Shown one piece after another: positions 31,368-40,678 of a stretch of DNA of 56,449 nt. Under the pieces are notes generated by a model, which worked only from the letters and a program-made list of their open reading frames with translations, was not told the origin of the DNA and searched no databases. The position numbers and the translations under genes were made by a program. The DNA is from Pseudomonas sichuanensis (GTDB taxonomy: Bacteria > Pseudomonadota > Gammaproteobacteria > Pseudomonadales > Pseudomonadaceae): assembly GCF_003231305.1 (NCBI RefSeq), contig NZ_QKVM01000043.1:1-56449 (forward strand), written 5' to 3'. Within the stretch, counting starts at the first letter, position 1. Each line of letters starts with the position of its first letter.

Positions 31368-33352
31368 ACGCGGCCCTGGTGATCCCCGAACTCGGCCAGT
31401 TGGCGATGATCCTGGCGATCTGCTTCGCTGTCGTGCAGGCCACGGTGCCCTTGCTTGGCGCCTGGCGCGGCGACAGCCTGTGGATGAGCCTGGCGCGCCC
31501 GGCGGCCTGGGGGCAGTTTGCCTTCCTCGCCTTTGCCTTCGCCTGCCTGACCCACGCCTTCATGACCGACAACTTCTCGGTCGCCTATGTGGCCAGCAAC
31601 TCCAACAGCGCCTTGCCCTGGTACTACAAGTTCAGCGCCGTATGGGGCGCCCACGAGGGCTCGCTGTTGCTGTGGGCGCTGATCCTCGGTGGCTGGACCT
31701 TCGCCGTGTCGATCTTCTCGCGCCAACTGCCGCAGGTGATGCTGGCCCGGGTGCTGGCGGTGATGGGCATGATCAGCGTCGGCTTCCTGAGCTTTTTGAT
31801 CATCACGTCCAACCCGTTCTCGCGCCTGTTGCCGCAGGTGCCAGGCGACGGTCGCGACCTCAACCCGCTGCTGCAGGACTTCGGCCTGATCGTCCACCCG
31901 CCGATGCTGTACATGGGCTACGTGGGCTTCTCGGTAGCCTTCGCCTTCGCCATTGCCGCGCTGCTCGGCGGGCGCCTGGACGCTGCCTGGGCGCGCTGGT
32001 CGCGGCCCTGGACCATCGTGGCCTGGGCCTTCCTCGGGGTGGGCATCACCCTCGGCTCGTGGTGGGCCTACTACGAACTGGGCTGGGGCGGCTGGTGGTT
32101 CTGGGACCCGGTGGAAAACGCCTCGTTCATGCCCTGGTTGGTGGGCACGGCGCTGATCCATTCGCTGGCGGTCACCGAAAAGCGCGGCGTGTTCAAGAGC
32201 TGGACCGTGCTGCTGGCCATCGCGGCGTTCTCGCTGAGCCTGCTGGGCACCTTCCTGGTCCGTTCCGGCGTGCTGACGTCGGTGCACGCGTTCGCCTCCG
32301 ACCCGGCGCGCGGTGTCTTCATCCTGATCTTCCTGCTGTTCGTGGTCGGAGGCTCGCTCACCCTGTTCGCCCTGCGCGCACCGGTGGTCAAGAGCCAGGT
32401 CGGCTTCGCCCTGTGGTCGCGGGAAACCCTGCTGCTGGCCAACAACCTGGTACTGGTGGTGGCGGCCTCGATGATCCTGCTCGGCACCCTCTACCCGCTG
32501 GTGCTCGATGCCCTGACCGGGGCCAAGCTGTCGGTCGGCCCGCCTTACTTCGACGCCTTGTTCCTGCCGCTGATGGCGCTGCTGATGCTGGTGCTGGGCG
32601 TGGGTGTGGTGGTGCGCTGGAAGGACACCCCCGGCAAATGGCTGGCGAGCATGATGACCCCGGTGCTGATCGGCAGCGCCGTGCTGGCGCCGCTCGCAGG
32701 GTGGCTCGTCGATGACTTCGACTGGCCGGCCCTGAGCGTATTCGCCTTGGCGGCCTGGGTGGTCCTGAGCGGCGTACGCGACATTCTCGACAAGACCCGC
32801 CACAAGGGCCTGTTCAAAGGCCTGGGCGGCCTTGGCCGCAGCTACTGGGGCATGCAGCTGGCCCACCTCGGCCTGGTGGTGTGCGCCCTGGGCGTGGTGC
32901 TGTCGAGCAACAACAGCGCCGAGCGCGACCTGCGCATGGCGCCGGGCGAGACGGTCGAGCTGGGCGGCTACCACTTCCTGTTCGAAGGCGCCAAGCACTT
33001 CGAGGGCCCGAACTTCATCTCCGACAAAGGCACCGTGCGGGTTTCCCGCGAGGGCCGGGAAGTCTCGGTACTGCACCCGGAAAAACGCCTGTACACCGTG
33101 CAGCAGTCGATGATGACCGAGGCCGGCATCGATGCCGGCTTTACCCGCGACCTGTATGTCGCCCTGGGCGAGCCGCTGGAAAACGGTGCCTGGGCGGTGC
33201 GGGTGCATATCAAACCCTATGTCCGCTGGATCTGGCTGGGCGGTCTGCTGACCGGCCTGGGCGGCTTGCTGGCGGCCTTCGACCGACGCTACCGCGTCAA
33301 GGTCAAGACCCGGGTGCGTGAGGCCCTGGGCGTGTCTGGAGCGACTGCATGA
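31364..33352 (+). CDS. ccmF: cytochrome c heme lyase subunit CcmF
   Basis: A 662-residue integral membrane protein with about 14-15 helices. The WWD motif is WGGWWFWDPVENASFMPWL (about residues 236-254), with conserved periplasmic His residues (VHPPMLYMGY; ALIHSLAVTEKRG). With CcmH and CcmI it attaches heme to apocytochrome c. Length and motifs are normal. Confidence 0.97.
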   Translation: MNAALVIPELGQLAMILAICFAVVQATVPLLGAWRGDSLWMSLARPAAWGQFAFLAFAFACLTHAFMTDNFSVAYVASNSNSALPWYYKFSAVWGAHEGSLLLWALILGGWTFAVSIFSRQLPQVMLARVLAVMGMISVGFLSFLIITSNPFSRLLPQVPGDGRDLNPLLQDFGLIVHPPMLYMGYVGFSVAFAFAIAALLGGRLDAAWARWSRPWTIVAWAFLGVGITLGSWWAYYELGWGGWWFWDPVENASFMPWLVGTALIHSLAVTEKRGVFKSWTVLLAIAAFSLSLLGTFLVRSGVLTSVHAFASDPARGVFILIFLLFVVGGSLTLFALRAPVVKSQVGFALWSRETLLLANNLVLVVAASMILLGTLYPLVLDALTGAKLSVGPPYFDALFLPLMALLMLVLGVGVVVRWKDTPGKWLASMMTPVLIGSAVLAPLAGWLVDDFDWPALSVFALAAWVVLSGVRDILDKTRHKGLFKGLGGLGRSYWGMQLAHLGLVVCALGVVLSSNNSAERDLRMAPGETVELGGYHFLFEGAKHFEGPNFISDKGTVRVSREGREVSVLHPEKRLYTVQQSMMTEAGIDAGFTRDLYVALGEPLENGAWAVRVHIKPYVRWIWLGGLLTGLGGLLAAFDRRYRVKVKTRVREALGVSGATA

Positions 33353-33885
33353 AGCGTTGGATCATGGTGGTGCCACTGGCGGTGTTCCTGCTGGTGGCGG
33401 TCTTTCTTTACAAAGGGCTGTTCCTCAAGCCCGACGAGCTGCCCTCGGCGATGATCGGCAAGCCGTTCCCGGCCTTCTCGCTGGGCACTGTGCAGGGCGA
33501 CCGCACGCTGACCCAGGCCGACCTGCTCGGCCGCCCGGCGCTGGTCAACGTATGGGGCACCTGGTGCCCATCGTGCAAGGTCGAGCACCCGTACCTCAAC
33601 CAGCTGGCCGAGCAGGGTGTGGTGATCCACGGGGTCAACTACAAGGACGACAATGCCGCCGCGTTGAAATGGCTGGCCGAGTTCCACAACCCCTACCAGC
33701 TCAATATCGCCGACCCGCAAGGCTCGCTGGGCCTGGACCTGGGCGTGTACGGCGCGCCGGAAACCTTCCTGGTCGATGCCAAGGGCATCATCCGCTACAA
33801 GCACGTCGGTGTGGTCGATGCCACGGTGTGGCGCGAGCAGCTGGCGCCGCTGTACCAGGGCCTGGTCGATGAGGCCAGGCCATGA
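33349..33885 (+). CDS. ccmG: thiol:disulfide oxidoreductase CcmG (DsbE)
   Basis: A 178-residue membrane-anchored thioredoxin-like protein. The N-terminal helix MKRWIMVVPLAVFLLVAVFL is followed by the redox site VWGTWCPSCKVEHPYL (CPSC), near residue 72, and the cis-Pro loop YGAPETFLVD. It keeps the haem-binding cysteines of apocytochrome c reduced, together with CcmH. It overlaps both neighbours by 4 bases. Confidence 0.96.
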   Translation: MKRWIMVVPLAVFLLVAVFLYKGLFLKPDELPSAMIGKPFPAFSLGTVQGDRTLTQADLLGRPALVNVWGTWCPSCKVEHPYLNQLAEQGVVIHGVNYKDDNAAALKWLAEFHNPYQLNIADPQGSLGLDLGVYGAPETFLVDAKGIIRYKHVGVVDATVWREQLAPLYQGLVDEARP

Positions 33886-34358
33886 AGCGCTGGTTAGCCG
33901 CCGCCGTGCTGGGCTTGAGCCTGGCCGGCGCCGCCCGGGCGGCCATCGACACCTATCAGTTTCGCGACGAAGCCGAGCGTGAGCGCTATCAGCAGCTGAC
34001 CAAGGAACTGCGCTGCCCCAAGTGCCAGAACCAGGACATCGCCGACTCCAACGCACCGATCGCCGCCGACCTGCGCCGCGAGATCTTCCGCATGCTTGGC
34101 GAGAACAAGAGCAATCAGCAGATCGTCGACTTCATGGTCGATCGCTATGGCGACTTCGTGCGCTACAAACCGGCGCTCAGTGGGCGCACCTTCCTGCTCT
34201 GGTTCGGCCCGGGCATCCTGCTGGCCGGTGGTTTCGTGGTGCTGGCGCTGATCGTGCGCCGCCGCCGTGGCCAAGCCGCAGCTGGCCCCGCCGAATTGTC
34301 TGCCGACGAACGCGAGCGTCTCGCCAAACTGCTGGAAAAAGACCGTACCCATGACTGA
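33882..34358 (+). CDS. ccmH: cytochrome c maturation protein CcmH
   Basis: A 158-residue protein with a signal peptide (MKRWLAAAVLGLSLAGAARA), the redox motif LRCPKCQNQDIADSNAPIA (CPKC), and a C-terminal membrane helix (FLLWFGPGILLAGGFVVLAL). It is the short CcmH form; the TPR part is a separate gene, ccmI, downstream, as in other Pseudomonas. Confidence 0.95.
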   Translation: MKRWLAAAVLGLSLAGAARAAIDTYQFRDEAERERYQQLTKELRCPKCQNQDIADSNAPIAADLRREIFRMLGENKSNQQIVDFMVDRYGDFVRYKPALSGRTFLLWFGPGILLAGGFVVLALIVRRRRGQAAAGPAELSADERERLAKLLEKDRTHD

Positions 34359-35538
34359 ATTCTGGCTTAGCGCGGGCCTGCTGCTGCTCGCCGCCCTGGC
34401 ATTTCTGCTGCTCCCGATCCTGCGTGGCCGCCGCCGCCAGCAGGCCGAGCAGGACCGTACCGCACTCAACGTGGCGCTGTTCGAAGAACGTGTCGCCGAG
34501 CTGGCTGCCCAGCAGCAGGCTGGGGTGCTCGACGCCGAACAACTGGCCAAGGGCCGCGACGAAGCGGCCCGCGAGCTGCTGGCCGACACCGAACGCGACG
34601 GCGCCGCCCGCCAGGGCCACCTGGGCAAGGCCATCCCGCTGCTGGCGGCGGTGCTGGTGCCTGCCATGGCGCTGGGGCTGTACCTGCACTTCGGCGCCGC
34701 CGACAAGGTCGAGCTGACCCAGGAGTTCGCCAAGGCGCCGCAATCCATGCAGGAAATGACCTCACGCCTGGAGCGGGCGGTGCAGGCCCAGCCGGACTCG
34801 GCCGAAGCCCTGTACATCCTGGGCCGCACCTATATGGCCGATCAGCGCCCGGCGGATGCCGCCAAGGCCTTCGAGCGCGCAGTGTCCCTGGCCGGGCGCC
34901 AGCCGGAGCTGCTCGGGCAATGGGCCCAGGCGCTGTACTTCGCCGCCGACAAGCAGTGGAGCCCGCAGCTGCAAGCGCTGACCGAGGAGGCCTTGAAGGC
35001 CGACCCGCAGGAAGTCACCAGCCTTGGTCTGCGCGGTATTGCCGCGTTCGAAGGGCAGCGTTACCAGGAAGCCATCGGCTTCTGGCAGCGCCTGCTGGCG
35101 CAGCTGCCCGAGGGCGATGCCTCGCGTGCCGCGCTGCAGGGCGGCATCGACCGCGCCGCAGACAAGCTCAAGGCTGGCGGCGGCAAGGTCGAGCAAAGCG
35201 CACGTCTGAAAGTGCGGGTAGAGCTGGCCGCCGCGCTCAAGGACAAGGTGCGCCCGGACGACACCGTGTTCATCTTCGCCCGCGCCAGCAATGGCCCGCC
35301 CATGCCGCTGGCGGCCAAGCGGGTGACCGTGGCGCAGTTGCCGATCGAGGTGGAGCTGTCGGACGCCGACGCGATGATGCCGCAGATGAAACTGTCGGAC
35401 TACGCTGAAGTCCAACTGGTTGCCCGTGTCTCCCGTGCCGGCCAGCCGACCCAGGGTGAATGGAAGGGCCAGAGTGCCCCGCTGGCCACCGGCACCCAGG
35501 CCACCCAGCACCTGACCATCGACAGCCCCGATTCATAA
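34351..35538 (+). CDS. ccmI: cytochrome c maturation TPR protein CcmI
   Basis: A 395-residue protein from ATG 34351 (MTEFWLSAGLLLLAALAFLL), which overlaps the ccmH stop by 8 bases. Two membrane helices (residues 4-24 and about 95-115) precede periplasmic TPR repeats (DSAEALYILGRTYMADQRPA; EAIGFWQRLLAQLPEGD) at about 145-270. A C-terminal beta domain follows. It binds the C-terminus of apocytochrome c for delivery to CcmF/H. Confidence 0.95.
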   Translation: MTEFWLSAGLLLLAALAFLLLPILRGRRRQQAEQDRTALNVALFEERVAELAAQQQAGVLDAEQLAKGRDEAARELLADTERDGAARQGHLGKAIPLLAAVLVPAMALGLYLHFGAADKVELTQEFAKAPQSMQEMTSRLERAVQAQPDSAEALYILGRTYMADQRPADAAKAFERAVSLAGRQPELLGQWAQALYFAADKQWSPQLQALTEEALKADPQEVTSLGLRGIAAFEGQRYQEAIGFWQRLLAQLPEGDASRAALQGGIDRAADKLKAGGGKVEQSARLKVRVELAAALKDKVRPDDTVFIFARASNGPPMPLAAKRVTVAQLPIEVELSDADAMMPQMKLSDYAEVQLVARVSRAGQPTQGEWKGQSAPLATGTQATQHLTIDSPDS

Positions 35539-35550
35539 GAGAGCAGCGCC

Positions 35551-35970
35551 ATGAACAGCACCGTCCGCCTGACCCTGATCACCCTGGCACTGGGTCTTTC
35601 CGCGTGTACGGTGCATCAGCCGGGCGAACGCGAGCCGCTGCCGCCGATCCAGGGCACGCCACCGCCGCACCAGGGGCCGGCGGTCAAGCCGCTGCCGGGC
35701 AGCAAGCCCACACCCGGCAGCCCGGCAGTGTCGCCCAAGCCGATGCCGCGCACCTCCGCCAGTTTTGCCCCGCCACCCGGCGGCGCCAGCCACTGGGACC
35801 CGAAGCTGGGTGTCTATGTGCTGGAAAAGCAGCCCAACACCTTCTACCGCCAACGCACCTATTACCGCTGGAACAACGGCTGGAGCTGGTCGCTGAGCCC
35901 CAACGGCCCGTGGCAGGACACCGACAGCAGTGGTGTGCCGGGTGGCCTGGGTCGGGCTTTTGCTCAGTGA
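35551..35970 (+). CDS. small proline-rich lipoprotein
   Basis: A 139-residue protein 12 bases after ccmI, with AGAG before the start. The signal peptide ends in a lipobox (LITLALGLSAC, Cys at residue 19). Residues 25-75 are rich in Pro and Gly. The C-terminal part contains aromatic motifs (SHWDPKLGVYVLEKQPNTFY; WNNGWSWSLSPNGPW). I do not recognise a functional family. Its place at the end of the ccm operon suggests co-transcription, but a role in cytochrome maturation is unproven. Confidence 0.75.
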   Translation: MNSTVRLTLITLALGLSACTVHQPGEREPLPPIQGTPPPHQGPAVKPLPGSKPTPGSPAVSPKPMPRTSASFAPPPGGASHWDPKLGVYVLEKQPNTFYRQRTYYRWNNGWSWSLSPNGPWQDTDSSGVPGGLGRAFAQ

Positions 35971-36021
35971 GTTGCCAACCCGCATCGTGCTGATATGAGT
36001 CTGGCCAGTTTCGGTGTGGTG

Positions 36022-37011
36022 TCACAATTTCCTTCGAAGCACTCGAGAGAACCTGAGCTTTTCACCGTTGCCGCGGTAGATCGAGTAATTGATCAAGACA
36101 TCACGCCCTGCATTCTGATTGACCCATGCCGCAGGAATGTCGAAGTCTTCTCTGCGGCCAGGTTCTAGCTGCTGGTTTTGCGAATCATGGACTGTCGAGC
36201 CTGAACAGCGCACGCGCCCGGTGTGCCCCACCTGCTGATCAGGCGAAAGTAGCGAAACCGAGTAACGTCCACCGCCCAGCGTGTTGAACTGCGGTGGCGG
36301 CATGTTCATTCCTTGTCCATCGATGATCAACTGGAACATCGGTGACAGGAAGGTGTTGTTGACGGTGTAGCGCACACTCATGGAACTACCGATGGCATCG
36401 ACTACCTCAAGCCTGGGGATGTTGAACTGGTAACGCCGCACACTGTCGACCCACTGAACGGGACTTGTCCAAGTGAAATACGGGCCAATCCACTCAACCG
36501 TGATGGACTGGCCCTGCGCCATGCCCGAATAGGGCGGAACTTCGACGACAAGAAAGTCATCTTCGTACATGTCGTTATGAACATTCAGTCGCTTGTTCGG
36601 CGCTTTTGGGATGAGCAGCTCACCGGGAACGATCGTCGCAGGTTGCACGTGGAACACAACGGGGGGCTCGGAGGTGCCTCTTCCGGAGACTGAGTAGGTA
36701 ACCGAAACGTTCTTGTTCAGGTTGCCGGCAATGAATGTGCCATCGATTTTCAACGTTTGCGGCCCAGTGACCTGTACCGTGACCGTCCCTTGGGTCGGCA
36801 GAGGCGCGGACCAGATTACCGTGATGATGTCACCCACGCTCATGCCTGGGTATTGGGGGATACGGACCGTGGTGAACGTAAGGGCGCCGTCGATGAGCCC
36901 GTTGGACACCCCATCCACCGAGGGGGCGGGCAGCGGTTTCGAACTGTTCGACTGCACTTTGAAATTCAGGGGCAAGGAGATGGCGCTGTTGGTTTGCGAC
37001 TTGCCGAGCAT
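36022..37011 (-). CDS. hypothetical protein with two Ig-like repeats
   Basis: A 329-residue protein starting at ATG 37011 with AGGAGA six bases upstream. No signal peptide is evident. Two tandem beta-rich units of ~85 residues can be aligned: one beginning VRIPQYPGMSVGDIITVIWS (about residue 48), the other VEVPPYSGMAQGQSITVEWI (about residue 155). Each ends in a strand like VSVTYSVSG or MSVRYTVNN. This is the pattern of Ig-like repeats found in many Pseudomonas surface or toxin-associated proteins. It lies 51 bases behind the halovibrin-like gene on the same strand, so it is likely co-transcribed from the lux-box promoter. Base composition is less GC-rich than the ccm genes. Function unknown. 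Confidence 0.7.
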   Translation of the reverse strand: MLGKSQTNSAISLPLNFKVQSNSSKPLPAPSVDGVSNGLIDGALTFTTVRIPQYPGMSVGDIITVIWSAPLPTQGTVTVQVTGPQTLKIDGTFIAGNLNKNVSVTYSVSGRGTSEPPVVFHVQPATIVPGELLIPKAPNKRLNVHNDMYEDDFLVVEVPPYSGMAQGQSITVEWIGPYFTWTSPVQWVDSVRRYQFNIPRLEVVDAIGSSMSVRYTVNNTFLSPMFQLIIDGQGMNMPPPQFNTLGGGRYSVSLLSPDQQVGHTGRVRCSGSTVHDSQNQQLEPGRREDFDIPAAWVNQNAGRDVLINYSIYRGNGEKLRFSRVLRRKL

Positions 37012-37062
37012 ATGCAGTCTCCTGTGGCAGCGGATAACGTGCTATGGCTTGCGATCGTTCAA

Positions 37063-38037
37063 TCAAGCGCAAGGCGCAAGGCCGGATGGGCATCGCCCGG
37101 ATTCCGGAACCTGGGTTCGCGGCGCAGGGCGCACGGGTGTTGATGTGACCTGCTCGCGCCTGTTGTCAGCGGCGACATAATCGAAGTGCGCATCTGCGGA
37201 AGCTGTTTGCGGCAGTGTGACCCGGATCAATGGAAGGTCGATGCCTGTCTTGGCCAGGAATCGCCGTTTGATGTCCTTGGCCTCTGCCAGGCCGGTAGCA
37301 CTGTTGTTCAAGTAGAAGAAGGCCTGGATCGGCAAACGGCCATCGGTATCGTCCGTCCAGGACTTGATGATTATTTCGTTCTGCTGGACGAACAGTGTGC
37401 TTGCCAGGCTGCCGGTACTTTTGGCGAGGAGGCTCTGGTAGAACGAGGGGCCCGCGTGGTCGTTGGCACTGTCACGCACGTTGAAACCGCACAGGCTCTG
37501 ACTCACTCCACCAACTGCACGATAGTGATTTTGCCAGTCGGCCGCGGTGAGGATATTGCTCAAATGACACAGCTGGCTCACCGGATGTCCAGGGTAGGTA
37601 CCGCACCCATGATCGGGTCTGCTATTAGTCCAACCATCGATGACGAACGAGCAGAAAACTTCCAGTTTTACCTTGTCGGGCGGCATGTCGAACACGGGAT
37701 AGAAGATAAAACCATTGGTTTGGTTGAACACCAGTTGGCCAAACTTTGAATCTTGGCGTAGATATGAAAACGACACGCCGTCCCTGGCCTGTGCAGTCGG
37801 GCTGGCATCCCAGGGGTCGTAAGCGGTCGAGTATGCGGTGGCGCGAATAACCACGCCGCTGCATAAAAATGCTGGAACGCTCGGGGTGCCGCAGTTTTGC
37901 CGAGTATCAGCATATCGCGCATTCAAGGCTTGAGCGGTTGTCGGCCCATCCACAGTAATGTGTGCAGGTGGTACAGGCTGCAACTGGGTGCATGCAACCA
38001 ACAGAAGCGCAAGGCCAAGTATCGTGAAGATTTTCAT
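37063..38037 (-). CDS. halovibrin-like secreted lipoprotein, copy 1
   Basis: A 324-residue protein with a lipoprotein signal (MKIFTILGLALLLVAC, Cys at 16). It shares with the gene at 43199-44056 the blocks ALNARY, VPAFLCSGVVIRATAYSTAY, DGVSFSYLRQDSKF, NGFIFYPVFDMP, HGCGTYPGHP and LPIQAFFYLNN, plus several Cys. I recognise this as the halovibrin (HvnA) family, recalled from memory rather than searched. Vibrio halovibrins are secreted enzymes acting on NAD. Here the C-terminal ~30 residues are an extra low-complexity tail. A lux-box-like operator lies 111-130 bases upstream. Lower GC than neighbours suggests transfer. Confidence 0.65.
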   Translation of the reverse strand: MKIFTILGLALLLVACTQLQPVPPAHITVDGPTTAQALNARYADTRQNCGTPSVPAFLCSGVVIRATAYSTAYDPWDASPTAQARDGVSFSYLRQDSKFGQLVFNQTNGFIFYPVFDMPPDKVKLEVFCSFVIDGWTNSRPDHGCGTYPGHPVSQLCHLSNILTAADWQNHYRAVGGVSQSLCGFNVRDSANDHAGPSFYQSLLAKSTGSLASTLFVQQNEIIIKSWTDDTDGRLPIQAFFYLNNSATGLAEAKDIKRRFLAKTGIDLPLIRVTLPQTASADAHFDYVAADNRREQVTSTPVRPAPRTQVPESGRCPSGLAPCA

Positions 38038-38147
38038 GGCAAGTGATCTTCCAGAGAAATTATTGTGTGCTGGCCGGCGCTGCGTGCCTTTTCTTGTCTA
38101 GCCAAGTTGGGGTGTTTATAAAACTAAGTTCACGTGGCCCAATCGAC

Positions 38148-38167
38148 AACTGGCAAAATTGCTAGGT
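38148..38167 (-). promoter_or_regulatory. lux/las-box-like operator before halovibrin-like copy 1
   Basis: On the minus strand, ACCTAGCAATTTTGCCAGTT shows the CT-N12-AG pattern of LuxR-family binding sites and partial dyad symmetry. About 25 bases downstream (near 38116-38123) is an AT-rich TTTTATAA that could be the -10. The site lies between two divergent genes, so it could also affect the dehydrogenase gene at 38306. The rest of 38038-38305 holds no gene. Confidence 0.6.
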
Positions 38168-38305
38168 GGCCAGGTGACGTGGAGGCTAGGGGCCTGCAGC
38201 TGCGCCAGCGGAACTGGCGACCCAGGGCAAGCATTTTCGAGTTGTTATTTGACCGCCTTCCCCGGCAGTTCTGCATAATGGCTGCCGAATTGAACTGGAG
38301 GTGGC

Positions 38306-39244
38306 ATGCGAAAGACAGTCCTGGTTCTGGTGGAAACCGTCGATGATTATCTTCCCCTGCTGGAGCGGGCAGGGTACCGGTTGATCCGTGCGCCATCGCA
38401 GCAGTTGCGAGCCGAAGCCGTTGCCCGTCATGCGGCAGAGATTGACGTGGTGCTTACCCGTGGCCCGCTTGGTCTGACGGCTGTCGAAATCGATCGACTG
38501 GTTAACTTGCGGATCATCTGCGTGATCGGTGCCGGCTACGAGCAGGTCGACCTGGCCGCGGCCGCGGCCCGTGGCATCACTGTCACCAATGGCGCCGGCG
38601 CCAATGCCGGGGCGGTGGCCGACCATGCCATGGCCCTGCTGCTGGCTCTGCTGCGGGACATCCCAAGAGCCGATGCCAGCACTCGCAGGGGTAAATGGAA
38701 CCGGGTGATCAGCCCGTCGGTGAGTGGCAAGCGCCTGGGCATCATCGGCCTTGGCGCAGTCGGCCAGGCCATCGCCCGGCGCGCTGCCCTGGGCTTCGAC
38801 ATGAACGTCAGCTACCACAGCCGCACCCCGCGCACCGATGTGCCCTACACCTGGTACGACAGCCCGCTGCACCTGGCCGACGCGGTGGACATCCTCGTGG
38901 TGGCCACTCCGGGCGGCAACGGCACTCGCCACCTGGTGGATGCCCAGGTGCTCGAGGCCTTGGGCGCCGAGGGCTATCTGGTCAACATTGCCCGGGCCAG
39001 TGTGGTGGATACCCAGGCATTGGTCGCTGCCCTGCAGCAGGGCGCTATCGCCGGCGCCGCGCTGGATGTGTTCGATGACGAGCCTGCCGTGCCCGATGAG
39101 CTCAAGGCGCTGGGCAACACCGTACTTACCCCGCATGTCGCCGGCCAGTCACCGGAAGCTGCCCGTGACACCGTGACCCTGGTGCTGCGCAACCTGGAAG
39201 CGTTCTTCGCTGGCCAGCCGGTGCTCACGCCTGTTCGCGGCTGA
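38306..39244 (+). CDS. D-2-hydroxyacid dehydrogenase
   Basis: A 312-residue NAD(P)-dependent enzyme. The nucleotide-binding motif GLGAVGQAIA is at about residues 148-157. The catalytic Arg is in NIARASVVD (about 228), Glu in FDDEPAVP (about 257), and His in LTPHVAGQS (about 276). It resembles glyoxylate/hydroxypyruvate/2-ketogluconate reductases; the substrate cannot be told from sequence. The start has GGAGGTGGC upstream. It is followed after 50 bases by a PhzF-like gene. Confidence 0.88.
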   Translation: MRKTVLVLVETVDDYLPLLERAGYRLIRAPSQQLRAEAVARHAAEIDVVLTRGPLGLTAVEIDRLVNLRIICVIGAGYEQVDLAAAAARGITVTNGAGANAGAVADHAMALLLALLRDIPRADASTRRGKWNRVISPSVSGKRLGIIGLGAVGQAIARRAALGFDMNVSYHSRTPRTDVPYTWYDSPLHLADAVDILVVATPGGNGTRHLVDAQVLEALGAEGYLVNIARASVVDTQALVAALQQGAIAGAALDVFDDEPAVPDELKALGNTVLTPHVAGQSPEAARDTVTLVLRNLEAFFAGQPVLTPVRG

Positions 39245-39294
39245 ACCTTTTTCGATGTCTGCCCGGCACCTCGCCGGGCTTCAGGAGTTTTTCC

Positions 39295-40083
39295 ATGCAA
39301 CTCGAGATCTTCCAGGTCGATGCCTTTTCATCCGCGCCTTTCGGCGGCAATCCTGCTGCGGTAATCCCGCTGGAGCAGTGGTTGCCGGACGACCTGCTGC
39401 AACGCATCGCCGAAGAGAACAATCTGTCGGAAACCGCCTATTTTGTTCGCAATGGCGAAGCCTTCGACCTGCGCTGGTTCACTCCGGCAGTGGAGGTCGA
39501 CCTGTGTGGCCATGCGACGCTGGCGGCGGCCTGGGTGCTGTTCGAGCAACTGGGCGAGCGAGCCGAGGTGCTGCGGTTCAATACCCGTAGCGGCGAGTTG
39601 AGGGTCAGCCGTGCTGCCGATGGGCTGCTGGCCATGGATTTCCCGGCCAAGCAGCCGGTCGAGGTGGCGATGCCTGCGGGATTGCTGGAGTCCCTTGGGT
39701 TGGCCGAGGCCACTGCGCTGTATCGCACGGACGATTATGTGGTGGTAATCGAGGATGCCGCGCTGATCGACGGGCTTGAGCCTGACTATGCCGCGCTGTC
39801 GTCCTTCGACGTGCGAGGGATTGCCGTTACGGCGCCGGGGCGGGGGTTCGATTTCGTCACGCGGTGGTTTGGGCCACGGGTTGGGGTTAATGAAGACCCA
39901 GTCACCGGGTCGGCGCATACTTCGCTGGCCCCTTACTGGGCAGATCGGTTGGGCAAGAAGGTCTTGTTGTGCGAGCAGGGTGGCAGGCGGCGAGGGCAAT
40001 TGCGCTGTGAGGTAGTGGGGAATGGGCGGGTCATCATCAGTGGGCGAGGGGCGCTTTATCTGCGTGGGTTTGTATTTGTTTGA
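39295..40083 (+). CDS. PhzF-family isomerase/epimerase-like protein
   Basis: A 262-residue protein starting MQLEIFQVDAFSSAPFGGNP, the typical PhzF opening. The catalytic Glu is in ENNLSETAYFV (about residue 45). Later family motifs include VDLCGHATLAAAWVL and VNEDPVTGSAHTSLAPYW. Phenazine PhzF isomerises a dihydro-anthranilate, but most single-copy members such as this one are outside phenazine clusters and have no known substrate. No phz genes are nearby. Confidence 0.9.
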   Translation: MQLEIFQVDAFSSAPFGGNPAAVIPLEQWLPDDLLQRIAEENNLSETAYFVRNGEAFDLRWFTPAVEVDLCGHATLAAAWVLFEQLGERAEVLRFNTRSGELRVSRAADGLLAMDFPAKQPVEVAMPAGLLESLGLAEATALYRTDDYVVVIEDAALIDGLEPDYAALSSFDVRGIAVTAPGRGFDFVTRWFGPRVGVNEDPVTGSAHTSLAPYWADRLGKKVLLCEQGGRRRGQLRCEVVGNGRVIISGRGALYLRGFVFV

Positions 40084-40190
40084 GTCCTGCTGAGTTGTAC
40101 GGGGTGTTGGTTGCGAAAATGGTGGGTCTATCCGTTCTGGAAGCCAAAGCTATACTCCAGTGCCCCAAAACAACAGCAAGGAGCCCTCTC

Positions 40191-40604
40191 ATGCCCCTGG
40201 AAAAACACGGCACCTGTCTGTGCGGTGCGACCCGCTTGAAGGTCACCGTCGACAACACCCATGTCAGCGCCTGCCACTGCAGCATGTGCCGCAAATGGAC
40301 CGGCGGCCCGCTGCTGGCGGTGCAGTGCGCCGCGCCGCCGCAGATCGAGGGCCCGGCGCCCAGCGTCTACGACTCCTCGCCATGGGCCCAGCGCGGTTTC
40401 TGCGGCCAATGCGGCACGCACCTGTTCTACCGCTTGAAAGAAAGCGAGCTGTACGTTGTGCCAGTCGGACTGCTCGATGGTGAAGAAAGCTGGACCTTCA
40501 CCGAGCAGATCTTCATCGATGAAAAGCCCACCTGGTACTGCTTCAAGAACGAAACCAAGGACCTCACCGGCCAGCAGGTCTTCGAGCAGTTCGCCCCGAC
40601 CTGA
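40191..40604 (+). CDS. GFA (Gfa-like) zinc-binding family protein
   Basis: A 137-residue protein from ATG 40191 (MPLEKHGTCLCGATRLKVTV) with AAGGAG upstream; earlier in-frame starts lack an RBS. The zinc ligands are visible: C-L-C near residue 9, CHCSMCRKWTGG near 30, and FCGQCGTHLFYR near 80. The family includes glutathione-dependent formaldehyde-activating enzyme, but most members have no proven activity. Confidence 0.88.
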   Translation: MPLEKHGTCLCGATRLKVTVDNTHVSACHCSMCRKWTGGPLLAVQCAAPPQIEGPAPSVYDSSPWAQRGFCGQCGTHLFYRLKESELYVVPVGLLDGEESWTFTEQIFIDEKPTWYCFKNETKDLTGQQVFEQFAPT

Positions 40605-40678
40605 GGCAACCTGCCTTGCCAAACAGGCGCATTCCTGCGAAAAGGGCGGCCACGAAAAACCGCTTCGAGGAACCTGCC

